This document shows, one piece after another, positions 59,201 through 64,000 of a DNA stretch of 64,000 nucleotides. The stretch is from Allohoeflea poritis (GTDB lineage: Bacteria; Pseudomonadota; Alphaproteobacteria; Rhizobiales; Rhizobiaceae). How positions within the stretch are numbered: position 1 is the stretch's first letter; the number at the start of each line of letters is the position of its first letter. The translations under genes were made by a program, and so were the position numbers. Below the pieces are notes generated by a model. It was not told where the DNA came from, did no database searches, and saw nothing but the letters and a program-made list of their open reading frames with translations. The DNA is taken from contig NZ_JAPJZH010000006.1 of NCBI RefSeq assembly GCF_027889715.1, positions 62,001 to 126,000 on the forward strand. The letters are read 5' to 3'.

Positions 59201-61164
59201 TGCGCAAGGCCTATCCCGATGCAAAGATCGAGGTCGGCGTCCTGTCCGACGCTGAGTCCATGCGCGACATGATGGACCCGACGCTGGTGGCCGACATCGA
59301 GGAGATCATCGGGAAATCCTCGATCGATCCGGATGTGGTGTCCGGCGTGCTCGACCAGATCTGGCAACGGTACCTCGAGACCATGCCGGATCTGTCGATC
59401 CGCAAGCGGTTCATCCACCGGCAGGGCACGCCAGGCTATGATGAGGACGCGTTGCGCGGTTTTTCATCGCACATGTTCCATGCCGCCCACCAGATGGCAA
59501 AACTGAAATATGGGATGGAACTTGCCGAGTTGACCAACGACATCGCCAAGCAGGGCCGCGAGGCCGACGATTCGACGCGCGGCGTGATCCTGGCCAACGA
59601 GATGCGCAAACGTCACGATTGGGTGATGAACCCGACCGGCGGGCAGACCGCGCAGATCATGACGTCGGCAGCCTTTGCCTACTACCTTGGCCTGACGCCG
59701 GCGGCCGCGTTGGTCAACATGACACAGACGCCGATGCTGGGCATTCCGATCCTGGGCGCTCGCTTCGGTTCCGTGACACGCGCCGCCGCGGCGATGCTGA
59801 AGGCATCCGGTGATACGATCGCCGGGCGTGGATCGTTGGAGAAGAGCAACCTGACGAACGACGAACGCGACGCGCTGGCCCGTTTCTACGATAGCGGGCT
59901 TATCGACCGGACACAGAGCCATGACCTTGCCGGGGTCGGAGACACTGGCGTGGAATACCGGCCGCTGCGGGCCAAAGTGATGGAGGTCATCTCCTTCATG
60001 TTCCACAAGGCGGAGGTGTGGAACCGCGAAGTCACCTCGATCGCGGCATACCGGCTGGCGCGCAAGGCCGGGCAAACGCACCTGGACGCGATCAACACGG
60101 CGCACGACCTGACCTGGAAGACGCACTTCGACTATTCCAACAGCAGCCGGCCGCGCATGATGCAAAACGATTTCGCGAAGGTCGCGCTGGTGTTCCGGGC
60201 CCACAACATCAACATGCTTTATCGGCTGTTCCGCGATATTCACCAGTCGTTCAAGGGCGAGTCGGCGCAGGCACGTAAAGAGGCTCGCATGCAGCTCGCC
60301 GGCATTGTCGGCATGATGTCTCTCCTCGCCGGCACCACCGGCACGATCGGCTTCAATCTGGTGATGACGCTGGCCGGGCTGGTGTTTGGCGAAGACGACG
60401 ACCCGATCGACTTTCAGGAGCGGTTCAAGAAGGACGTGATCGACGCCCTGGGGCCTGAACTGGGCGGCGTGGTCCTGTACGGTGTTCCGGGCCACTACAC
60501 CGGCGTTTCGCTGAGCAACCGCATCGGTATGCCGGATCTGTGGTTCCGTTCGCCGAACCGGGACCTGCAAGGCAAGGACGAGTGGCACTTCTGGCTGCAA
60601 CAAGTCGCCGGCGCTTCGGTGTCGATGATCGGACAGGGTTTCAGCGGCGTGTCGATGATACGGGACGGCAACATGCGCCGCGGCGTCGAAACCATCCTGC
60701 CCAAGTGGGCGCGGGATTTGCTGCGCGCCCAGCGCTACGCGGAAGAAGGCGTGACAGACTATCGTGGCAACCAGATCGTGCCGGTCGAGGATCTGACCGC
60801 GCTGGACATCGTCACGCAGGCCGCCGGCTTCACTCCGGCCAAGGTCGCCGAGACATGGGAACGGAATTCGGCATTGAAGAACGCCGAGGCCCGCGTCATG
60901 CGCAAGCGGTCAAAACTCCTCGCCGAATATGCCCTGGCCGTCAAACTCGGCGACGAGGAAGCCGCCCGGAACGCCCTGAAACGCATCCAGGCGTTCAACG
61001 CGAGCCCGCATCATCGTGGTGTGGCCATCAGTCCGAAGACTGTCAGAAACTCGCTGCGCACCCGCCGGCGCAACGAAATCCGGCGCAAGGATGGCGTCCT
61101 GATCCAGAACGAATATCTCGGTCACCAACTACGGCAGCAGGTGCCGGACCTCATCTATCGCTGA
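50212..61164 (+). CDS. Giant polyvalent virion protein, 3,650 aa
   Basis: The largest gene of the window. Modules in order: M15-type D,D-peptidase (residues about 80-190; SGYR, zinc ligands His128, Asp135, His172) for cell-wall opening; Ala/Gly hydrophobic region (about 505-720) as a possible membrane or channel part; Pro-rich linker (about 820-905); inorganic-pyrophosphatase-like module (about 1045-1185; GGLDISIENPAGS, then KDHIDVFM); JAB-type metalloprotease (HNHPRSTSLSHSDL, His1431, His1433, Asp1443); the EEIQSDWHQEGRKKGYG module (near 1998); zincin with HEAFH (2335-2339); phosphoribosyltransferase-like fold with VDDVTVMGST (2599-2608); PLKRFG module (2960-2965) and a long helical C-terminus with hydrophobic stretches. 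Such proteins are packed in the head and injected with the DNA. The ATG at 50212 is preferred over a GTG 8 codons earlier because GGA stands 9 bases before it. Confidence 0.93.
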   Translation: MPIIVDKNHDFRDPLRLFRRTEAEKSKRETKRDTVPERQPDVPDKKVRGNPDAQGLARLVPAGEKQPASAKPGSLTFAHKGQDALTPEFTEILASTSSAIGRPLHIQSGYRPKTHKVERRKKSGGGEHTRGHAADISMAGMSNGERQRLISELRSRGAKRFITYSRSPDLLHVDMKDQRGDGSAWFMYDRTARKMKNAPEWYRQAAEDATGVKATTSSSPARVQKSATTVEPGFEGKDPMGLYRGQDNPITAAARLDLPDEGPMPDPRPRLRPLGPGEGVTNEDGTVSTERTVTIQDRNGKWLNVPTLWKDGDAIIDLAGDEGRLNNVVAEHESSGDPLQRFATVEEAEQAARSRSEMLGRQISAEQQHAELEADEPGRYKVMSPDEYSAWKQDFDEKHQSTGYLGDFKRSVISGMGSADEGAEWLLERIPWIGPIINDAIDGTHKLLSGKEYQQSRQEMMDRAWATMTPEQQEATLKEFVKEVPNPDGSISYRAGKAWSDPRSYMHLVGQSLPITVMSMAPGGILARGAYSRAIAQGLTKQVAANKAATTAMLAGGLTEGLFAGGETAIAIRREFEAMPDSVFETSDAARVLMEGGMSLQEAREKLSSDAETQGFLIAGFATSVFGGQGDRILTKIITARLDKNVVQRISSGAIKSAVAEGLIEEAPQSAAEQIATNIGVQSVDPSRRTMQGVPNAVAAGTVAGGITGGALGGTAGAISPGSEEQADTGAAAPPVPEAEQQTPQPAQGALGRARDHGAARETERAGTAATQLQQSELELSRQFPQNATVTIDPGDGVTEPFMATVQGYDGGEVLVLDSTTGEYLQIPPEALTVTAPPPTSGPVEPGTPAPPLPEPPIEVDAPPPVADPAEAEPAQDGDADAVTAPQPEQDGAVTATPDEQEPGPTDGLTRAVGDRTALFADPDHTALYDLGDKIQRGRINSGQSGSRLSRLLENERQNVAQRFGLPIESVDEIADDYRYRVQRDARTAKAAEYTAPLVNAKLIARRQVEKMEQAAAEIDAAAKDAATSPDNALPEPTQAQKEAGNYKMGHAQIGGLDISIENPAGSTRSGTGKDGNEWSVEMKSHYGYIKGTVGRDKDHIDVFMRPGLEALPDTAPVFVVDQVDDKGDFDEHKVMMGYADKAAARRAYLENYDDDWDGLGAITRVSHGDFKAWLASGNTKKPYGATSAPSKSVENRQNPAKSANTKPTSKPDEGEALTQDTVTKTVRSKQWKKVFGSTTNINADTKHYAHHESPVAYEQVQGWLDAKDGKDPAPLKDGNAGARVAYLEGYIGGRFGVAVEIRGKDAALTREAIISGDSRYDPENIKADEELRKQVDLDRVIPRPLEPETFKGDAYSDLGINNVVLQGDIGANARDVVLERGRADGMEHLIAVDEHGDVIANLRGTKSTTGMTKLLMSAFQDPDESVVVHHNHPRSTSLSHSDLIYTFLPGLHAVYAHGHDGVSYRATMTEDARRAVAAKLPINSSVENIHEVVVSTVPRLRDTPLDDMIRFNIADAEFIEKVALDFRHIANQALHDAGWIIYSTERAPSALLDDANMKAAYDATVEKYKQQLEESRAKSTAFRVGGRAITLRHKADLEDLHPGTGSPPAVGPAQTTAQTGSRRPAQRTSRSGPKEDGERQGKLTLEEDRPENLLRPVYYSALLRAVEGLTQPRAPADQWKAMIANRPGVKPEEIDWMGLNEWLDSHDGPITRDAIVDFIRANQLQIGEVLRGNGATAEVTMSDWYDDDPVEFIESRAEDEFITLATAKVAEEQDIDLDDVPYEKALERAIEMSREDYFSDPDRTRLRDVTVTIDDHDKETSMSLDFQLTMRGGYELEIWSSDIEDGSSLHDGRVMDDARIQNLVTEATAEFYNIDVDGLTGAQYGNWTIEGGDKYRELLLTLPPESQPRRPFSIRPPKDPNGLVSEQDWTIHDPDGVLIEKRGTEEAAKARAEQLADYNAKHAANYYSDHFNVPNIVAHVRLTDRADVDGKATLFVEEIQSDWHQEGRKKGYGTKTVYDRLDDAGFITGTHDSELAAETARDLSGTPDQRIVERTVKTGIPNAPFKKTWDELSFKRVLREAVEKGYDRIAWTTGTQQNERYDLSSFVREIRVKAVKEQSRGLELITTDGRYIILSVDNEGVLHKGRYGDEGLAGRSLDEAFGKDLAKKIMSATEDTVLAGNDLEIGGDGMRGFYDRKLPNIVNKLVKKWGARTGKTEITVGGHRETVHSVDVTEPMREAVLAGLPMFSAKGGFTVETDTPQGKALSEEDRAKILGIIQDVAGLDDVRFQDEITLPDGARGWGKNAPSTAAGVYDPVADAVTIALDSGTDRTAYHEAFHRLQRLFLTEDEKAVLRGDAPRLRRMVRNDEFRRSQVDGMSQTEIEAEAFALYATGAGRNRPQQALRAAWDRIRQALHRVVNYLAGKGFQTSESIFARALRGDIAARGAGISTRSGEVQAAAAPSGARKGGLPNTAKELTRWRNISPMKAHADYTDAKAGDPDAAMRLVLDSVGKDRLVQAKDTFGSDVIYVPVAALEASGANALPTAMALHYAKATGAAYTADIVQSNKAFHTGANAMERLISRARFDGPVQAGAKYVLVDDVTVMGSTLADLADHIISGGGEVAGVVTLVDASRPGSLVPKKQLLNQVKRRFGDEIGRIFEIEAEALTEPEARYVLNFRDVDALRARAAKAQDQRRLRLSGKEIRPEDPEGLDPQYSANPDPDEPIPTPVSENRVVETIAGALTDLKPHALATVPLNYFTDLARPNMVAVGQYLDVKRMMDAYRGRKHAQWDEIAQRWLKYVRLGFGRNGKAKAKVLADLMHDSTLAGVDPASIAKDMKASPKYADLRKRFTALPKAAQKVFIDVRNAYEAQAKEVDDILLQNVRKAYHIAEKRAEEAYNREMEKIAAADMSKRDRLQAEKQASDTFKAQRTRAGFSMKARLTRLRMAFESSRVPAPYFPLKRFGQYFVVVRGADGAVKSFSRRERAASRDRLARQMRKAYPDAKIEVGVLSDAESMRDMMDPTLVADIEEIIGKSSIDPDVVSGVLDQIWQRYLETMPDLSIRKRFIHRQGTPGYDEDALRGFSSHMFHAAHQMAKLKYGMELAELTNDIAKQGREADDSTRGVILANEMRKRHDWVMNPTGGQTAQIMTSAAFAYYLGLTPAAALVNMTQTPMLGIPILGARFGSVTRAAAAMLKASGDTIAGRGSLEKSNLTNDERDALARFYDSGLIDRTQSHDLAGVGDTGVEYRPLRAKVMEVISFMFHKAEVWNREVTSIAAYRLARKAGQTHLDAINTAHDLTWKTHFDYSNSSRPRMMQNDFAKVALVFRAHNINMLYRLFRDIHQSFKGESAQARKEARMQLAGIVGMMSLLAGTTGTIGFNLVMTLAGLVFGEDDDPIDFQERFKKDVIDALGPELGGVVLYGVPGHYTGVSLSNRIGMPDLWFRSPNRDLQGKDEWHFWLQQVAGASVSMIGQGFSGVSMIRDGNMRRGVETILPKWARDLLRAQRYAEEGVTDYRGNQIVPVEDLTALDIVTQAAGFTPAKVAETWERNSALKNAEARVMRKRSKLLAEYALAVKLGDEEAARNALKRIQAFNASPHHRGVAISPKTVRNSLRTRRRNEIRRKDGVLIQNEYLGHQLRQQVPDLIYR
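53781..53820 (+). repeat. Tandem repeat of four 10-bp units inside the giant gene
   Basis: Four contiguous 10-bp units: GTCAAAATCC, GTCGAAAACC, GTCAAAATCC, GGCAAAATCC. The period is not a multiple of three. Loss of one unit would bring a stop at 53864-53866 into frame, gain of one a stop at 53943-53945, both just after the pyrophosphatase-like module. Confidence 0.9.
54896..55144 (+). CDS. Possible overlapping frame (+1) inside the giant gene, 82 aa
   Basis: In the +1 frame of the giant gene a frame of 82 codons encodes TKQTWKTYIRELEARPPSDQ and a basic helix (RKQLLKRAREGLRNAPPDPA), which looks more like a folded protein than the giant frame does here: the latter reads Thr/Ser/Gly/Pro/Arg-rich and chance-like (about 54955-55140). 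It ends at a module border of the giant protein. Either an overlapping small gene or the trace of an old gene end before fusion by frameshift. No clear ribosome-binding site. Confidence 0.3.
   Translation: MMPQSKSTNSSSKRAEQNPLPFGLVDEPSPYDTKQTWKTYIRELEARPPSDQRKQLLKRAREGLRNAPPDPARKKTANDKAN
58172..58348 (+). CDS. Nested gene candidate in +1 frame with perfect AGGAGG, 58 aa
   Basis: A 58-codon frame begins at an ATG that stands 7 bases after AGGAGG, the perfect Shine-Dalgarno sequence and one of the best ribosome-binding sites noted in the window. The product is charged and helical (ELERLKRKTKEDFDYLEKKY) and ends DRKIPKV. It lies inside the giant gene, after the phosphoribosyltransferase-like module, whose own frame also looks genuine here. 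A small regulatory or scaffolding-like protein made separately is possible; no relative is known to me. Confidence 0.45.
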   Translation: MKSDASLKSKPKRSPSLKHDTSSTSETLTPSELERLKRKTKEDFDYLEKKYDRKIPKV

Positions 61165-61355
61165 ACATCGGCGCCGATGGACTGCATTAACCTTTTACAT
61201 GTATCGCGGCGTAACGGCGTTGAGGACGCGCGTGGCCTGTAATATAAATCTACAGACAGTTTTGTTCCCGGCTTAAACGATTGTTTACAAACGCCAATAA
61301 CGATGGTGCGGCCGGTGACTGAAGCCAGGGCCTTGGCCCGGAAATGGAGCGCGTC
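61165..61355 (+). promoter_or_regulatory. Intergenic region with putative promoter of the GNAT moron
   Basis: TTGAGG (61220-61225), 17 bases, and TATAAA (61243-61248) form a good promoter about 108 bases before the acetyltransferase ATG. A short GGGCC/GGCCC stem (about 61328-61339) lies in the leader. The region is AT-richer than its surroundings. No terminator for the giant gene is visible. Confidence 0.5.
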
Positions 61356-62120
61356 ATGAGCGAATTTTTCGATGATCTGACGACGGTGGCAGCGCATTAC
61401 AAGACGAAGATGCTGGGCAAGGGCTTCGAAGTGCGGCATTCCACCGACTTTGAACTGCTCACCGTCGTATCCGAGACGATGGGAATGGCGATCACGCCGC
61501 ATTTCTCGCCGCGGCACAATGCATTTTACCAGGGCGAAGCGTTCTGGATCGGGGTCTACGACAAGGATCGCTGTGTCGGCGCCCTTGCCGTCAAACGGCA
61601 GCCGCTTGGATCGGAATCGCTGGCGAGCTACGCGAAGCGCACCTGGACCATGCTCTACGGGCCCGGCTCCGACAACGCGATCATCTTCGATCGCGAGCAG
61701 CAGCCGTTCCTCGAGCGGACGTCGGGCAACCTGGTCTATGCCGGCGAGTTCCGGGTCGATCCGAAATACCAGAAGAGTGGTATTGGCGTCTTCCTGGCCG
61801 GCTACATGAAGGCGATGCTGTGGCAACAGTGGCCCGACACAGAGGCGGTTTACATCTATATGGAAGATAAGGACGTCAGGGCCGGCCTGCTCGCCGCAAT
61901 CGAGATGTCCGTTCAAATAAAGAACGCTCTGCGATGGGTTTGTCCTCCGAGCCAAGCACAACCGGAGTACTGGCTAGGCGCGGAGACCCGAGAGGAGTTT
62001 GAGGGATGGCTAAGGGATTGTCTGTTGTCCATAGCCGCTTCAAATTCGAATATGTCGCAAGGTAGGAAGCCCCTCTCGGGGTCGAGCACCGCAAAACAAG
62101 CCGATCATATTCCAGGTTGA
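61356..62120 (+). CDS. GNAT-like acetyltransferase
   Basis: A 254-residue protein with the GNAT acetyl-CoA loop in FRVDPKYQKSGIGVFLAGYM (about residues 133-152) and a following helix. GGAG 7 bases upstream selects the ATG at 61356 rather than the one at 61344. With its own promoter it is probably a moron expressed from the prophage. The last 80 residues overlap a minus-strand gene by 245 bases and are less family-like than the core, so the true original end may have been earlier. Substrate unknown. Confidence 0.65.
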   Translation: MSEFFDDLTTVAAHYKTKMLGKGFEVRHSTDFELLTVVSETMGMAITPHFSPRHNAFYQGEAFWIGVYDKDRCVGALAVKRQPLGSESLASYAKRTWTMLYGPGSDNAIIFDREQQPFLERTSGNLVYAGEFRVDPKYQKSGIGVFLAGYMKAMLWQQWPDTEAVYIYMEDKDVRAGLLAAIEMSVQIKNALRWVCPPSQAQPEYWLGAETREEFEGWLRDCLLSIAASNSNMSQGRKPLSGSSTAKQADHIPG

Positions 62121-62478
62121 CCAGCAAACCACTGCGGATCGTGCGGATCTTGATGTTCTCCAGAACGGGTTCGCCCTCGGCCGCTTTAAGATAGGCCGCG
62201 GTGTAGTTGTCGTCGTGTTCCACGTCGGTCTTCAATTGCTGCCGCCAGCCCTTGCCCATCGCTCGCGCCGCCAGTGACGCGCCGCCGATACTGGTGATTT
62301 CCGGTATCTCGTTGTGGAGAGGCATGCCGAATAGGACCATATGGTCCCACAGTTCATGAATGGTCTCTTCCATCTGACCGCGGCGCAGGTCCCAGTCCTG
62401 GAACAGCCTCAGCTGAGTCTCGCAGGCGCCGGGGTTCTCGAGTTCGCTGTCGTCAAGAAGTCTTGTTCGAACCTGCAT
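61876..62478 (-). CDS. Hypothetical protein, 200 aa, overlapping the acetyltransferase gene
   Basis: I do not recognise this minus-strand protein. The first 130 residues look genuine (ETIHELWDHMVLFGMPLHNE, with balanced composition), while the last 80, which overlap the opposite gene, are Ser/Arg/Thr-rich and chance-like. Its start overlaps the end of the next minus-strand gene by 26 bases. Either this frame or the acetyltransferase gene has probably been extended by loss of an original stop. Confidence 0.5.
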   Translation of the reverse strand: MQVRTRLLDDSELENPGACETQLRLFQDWDLRRGQMEETIHELWDHMVLFGMPLHNEIPEITSIGGASLAARAMGKGWRQQLKTDVEHDDNYTAAYLKAAEGEPVLENIKIRTIRSGLLVNLEYDRLVLRCSTPRGASYLATYSNLKRLWTTDNPLAIPQTPLGSPRLASTPVVLGSEDKPIAERSLFERTSRLRRAGRP

Positions 62479-62740
62479 AGGTGGTGCACTCGCTGGATAG
62501 GATGAATTGCGTGATGAACACGCTGTAGATCTTCTTGAAATAGGCCAGTTCGAAAGGATCGAACTTGCTGATGTCGGTATGTCCTGCGGCCTTGCACGCG
62601 CAGTTGTCCCGCATCATGTGACACCCGAATTTCTCGGTCATCGCGTCCAGATAGTCCAAGTCGGATGCGTATTCGTCGTCACCAGTAAGAATTTCGTTCT
62701 GTGCGTAGTTCCAGTCCGTCACCATGCAACCATCATTCAC
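62453..62740 (-). CDS. Hypothetical protein, 95 aa, Cys-containing
   Basis: A 95-residue acidic protein with four Cys in its middle and end (CHMMRDNCACKAAGH, then SSECTTYAG), possibly metal-binding. It seems to be first gene of a minus-strand pair with the 200-residue protein. No relative recognised. The 63 bases between it and the repressor gene carry no further gene. Confidence 0.5.
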   Translation of the reverse strand: MNDGCMVTDWNYAQNEILTGDDEYASDLDYLDAMTEKFGCHMMRDNCACKAAGHTDISKFDPFELAYFKKIYSVFITQFILSSECTTYAGSNKTS

Positions 62741-62803
62741 ATCGATTGGCGCGAAAGCAACCAGAATAATATCGTGTAACTATTCGTGATCACTGTACCG
62801 ATG

Positions 62804-63238
62804 CTATCCGTTTACGACCACATTTAGTGATCTGAGTTTCAGAAGATTGGCATAATGAAGCTTGATCAACCGGTCGCGTTTCTCCAACGATACTTCACCG
62901 CCATAGCCCGTTATCGTCAAATCGGCCGCTCGGATCGCTTGCTCCATCAGTTCGAAATCGATACCCCCCGCATTTGCGTCTGTATCTGTGATTGGTGCGT
63001 CGTTCATATCGTTTTCACCCGGTGTTGGTGGTTCCCCTTTTCCGGTCAGAAGCCATACCGGGTCGCAGCCAAAGGCTTCGGCGTATCTGTTGGCCCAGGA
63101 CCGGTCGAATTTGTTCTGACCGTTTTCGTGAGAAAAATAGGTGGTCGTCTTCATGCCCATCCGCTCCGCCGCAGTCTTGGCAAAGCGAAATCCGGCGTTA
63201 CGGCGGGCAAACTTTAAGCGTTCGTTCATCGTGTTCAT
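62804..63238 (-). CDS. Second XRE-family repressor, 144 aa
   Basis: A 144-residue regulator with an N-terminal helix-turn-helix like lambdoid CI proteins (MNERLKFARRNAGFRFAKTA, then KTTTYFSHENGQNKFDRSWA and FGCDPVWLLTGKG, residues about 4-75). No S24 peptidase domain follows; the rest is a short helical region. The ATG at 63238 follows GGTGGA. Palindromic operator-like sites lie immediately upstream (63254-63275). Since the other switch at 25 kb already has a repressor, this may govern immunity of the right arm or of a separate module. Confidence 0.85.
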   Translation of the reverse strand: MNTMNERLKFARRNAGFRFAKTAAERMGMKTTTYFSHENGQNKFDRSWANRYAEAFGCDPVWLLTGKGEPPTPGENDMNDAPITDTDANAGGIDFELMEQAIRAADLTITGYGGEVSLEKRDRLIKLHYANLLKLRSLNVVVNG

Positions 63239-63253
63239 ATTTCCACCGTACAC

Positions 63254-63277
63254 CACCTATAGGTGTCCTGCACCTAT
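63254..63277. promoter_or_regulatory. Operator palindromes of the second repressor
   Basis: CACCTATAGGTG (63254-63265) is a perfect 12-bp palindrome. Its right half forms a second inverted repeat AGGTG-TCCTG-CACCT (63261-63275). They lie between the repressor start (63238) and the rightward gene (63414), where TTGCAC and TTGACT boxes can also be seen, so repression of both directions is likely. The sequence differs from the O1-O3 operators. Confidence 0.6.
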
Positions 63278-63413
63278 TTTTTGCACCAAATTATATTGAC
63301 TAAGTATGAATTAGAATGTTTCATTACATCACATTACGTGTATGCGAAGCAAAGAATCAACGAAAAAAAGAGTCCAACGTCCTGGGGTGGGCGGCCTCAA
63401 CCGGAGTTTTCAC

Positions 63414-63752
63414 ATGCCCGACACTGTTCAACAGCCACCGTGCACCAAAAAAGACCGGTTCGGGAGGCATTTGATTTCGTTGAAGGAACTGAACCAGCGG
63501 TACAACGCATCCGAATCCGATATGGCGGTCGAGGACCACGAGCGACAACTGTTGTACCTTGAGCGGGCGATGGCCTCAGAGCCGGTGCGGGACATCGCCG
63601 GCGCGGTCTGCCGACTCACTTTCGTGAAGGAACAGATCCAGAAGGAATACGAGCTCCAAGAGAGTGACGTCCTGATGCGACTGCTTCAAAACACGATCGA
63701 CGGGCTCGACGCATTGACGAAATCCCACGACACTCAGCGGCACGCCGGATAG
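63414..63752 (+). CDS. Hypothetical protein, 112 aa, divergent from the repressor
   Basis: A 112-residue protein, helical, beginning MPDTVQQPPCTKKDRFGRHL. GGAG stands 8 bases before the chosen ATG at 63414; a longer frame from 63342 lacks such a site. It may be controlled by the second repressor through the divergent operator region. The last bases overlap the end of the minus-strand partial gene by about 19 bases. No family recognised. Confidence 0.55.
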   Translation: MPDTVQQPPCTKKDRFGRHLISLKELNQRYNASESDMAVEDHERQLLYLERAMASEPVRDIAGAVCRLTFVKEQIQKEYELQESDVLMRLLQNTIDGLDALTKSHDTQRHAG

Positions 63753-64000
63753 AGGCCAAGCGGGTCCTTGACCTTTTTCTTGTCCGGAAACGGACACTCC
63801 GTATCAGCTACCCGCGCAGGGCGGTGCTGCAGCCGATAGTCCCTGAGTTCGGCCCTTGAGTAGATGTGCATGGTTTCCGATGCGGTTTCCAGCGCGGCGG
63901 CAAGGGCCCGATGGTCGACACCCATCTCGGCGATGAAACGCACCATCTCTGCGACAGTGGCTTGTGTACTGGCGATGGCGTCCTCGGCGGTTTGGTCGGT
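63734..64000 (-). CDS. Partial hypothetical protein at right window edge
   Basis: An open minus-strand frame from the window edge to a stop at 63734 (88 codons visible). The visible product has a helical first part (SETMHIYSRAELRDYRLQHR) and ends KKKVKDPLGLYPACR. It may begin at an ATG at 63946 (70 residues) or outside the window; the open frame up to base 64000 favours a longer gene. Function unknown. Confidence 0.45.
   Translation of the reverse strand, partial: TDQTAEDAIASTQATVAEMVRFIAEMGVDHRALAAALETASETMHIYSRAELRDYRLQHRPARVADTECPFPDKKKVKDPLGLYPACR

Larger units (their letters stand above)
18148..64000. mobile_element. Temperate podovirus-like prophage (left end to window edge)
   Basis: The region runs from the tRNA-Gln attachment site through integrase, excisionase-like protein, regulators, methyltransferases, replication organiser, terminase, P22-type portal, N4-gp56-type capsid, tail fibres and giant virion protein. 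There is no tape-measure protein, sheath or tail-tube assembly as in long-tailed phages, and the internal virion proteins fit a short-tailed morphology. Both minus-strand lysogeny genes and plus-strand lytic genes have intact frames, so the element appears complete within the window. The lysis genes and the right end were not found. Confidence 0.92.

Noticed and set aside
50212-61164. Idea that the giant protein is an N4-type virion RNA polymerase, given its length and the N4-gp56-type capsid
   Set aside because: I see no T7-like polymerase motifs; the recognisable modules are hydrolases, PRTase-like and PLxRFG parts.
18148-64000. CRISPR array, IS element or second tRNA in the prophage
   Set aside because: No regularly spaced direct repeats of 25-40 bases, no transposase frame with inverted ends and no further cloverleaf were seen on reading both strands.

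Overview
The window suggests a chromosome of the order Hyphomicrobiales (Rhizobiales, Alphaproteobacteria). The base composition is high in G+C. The guaA/guaB neighbourhood, rlmE next to a Ppx/GppA phosphatase, and phage homologues of the alphaproteobacterial cell-cycle proteins GapR and GcrA all point there. I would not name a genus from the sequence alone.

Bases 1 to about 18,150 are ordinary chromosome. On the minus strand lie the 5' part of guaA, a nucleosidase, a thioesterase and an rRNA cytosine methyltransferase. Two small unknown genes and a MAPEG membrane protein follow. A LuxR-type regulator precedes a five-gene plus-strand operon (amidase, Tat-like periplasmic binding protein, permease, permease-ATPase fusion, ATPase), which looks like an amide or urea-type uptake and hydrolysis system. 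After a convergent MFS exporter come guaB, a FitAB-type toxin-antitoxin pair, rlmE, a Ppx/GppA phosphatase and a tRNA-Gln(CUG) gene.

From the tRNA 3' end to the window edge is a temperate podovirus-like prophage of at least 45.8 kb; its right attachment site is not in the window. The left, minus-strand part carries a tyrosine integrase, an excisionase-like protein, three DNA methyltransferases of different families (D12-type N6A, C5-cytosine with about 11 internal repeats, MT-A70-like) and an XRE regulator. A switch region (24.7-25.5 kb) holds three copies of a 17-bp operator; two of them lie exactly in the spacers of putative promoters. The rightward genes are a Cro-like protein, a replication organiser, GapR-like and GcrA-like proteins, the small terminase, a string of small early genes including a HAD hydrolase and a PAPS-reductase-like protein, then large terminase, portal, scaffold, a CsrA-like protein, N4-gp56-type capsid, head-tail and tail genes, two duplicated tail fibres and internal virion proteins. 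The latter include one 3,650-residue polyvalent protein with M15 peptidase, pyrophosphatase-like, JAB, zincin, phosphoribosyltransferase and PLxRFG modules. A GNAT moron, an unrecognised minus-strand pair and a second repressor with its own operators end the window. No lysis cassette or DNA polymerase was found.

The most interesting signal is a proposed post-transcriptional circuit. The phage carries a CsrA-like gene just before the capsid gene. Three structural genes (capsid, S74-domain protein, giant virion protein) share a 5' leader with an almost invariant 13-nt hairpin exposing GGA in its loop, plus a second GGA at the ribosome-binding site. This is the classical layout of a CsrA-controlled leader. 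I know of no description of it for this phage group, but I could not search.
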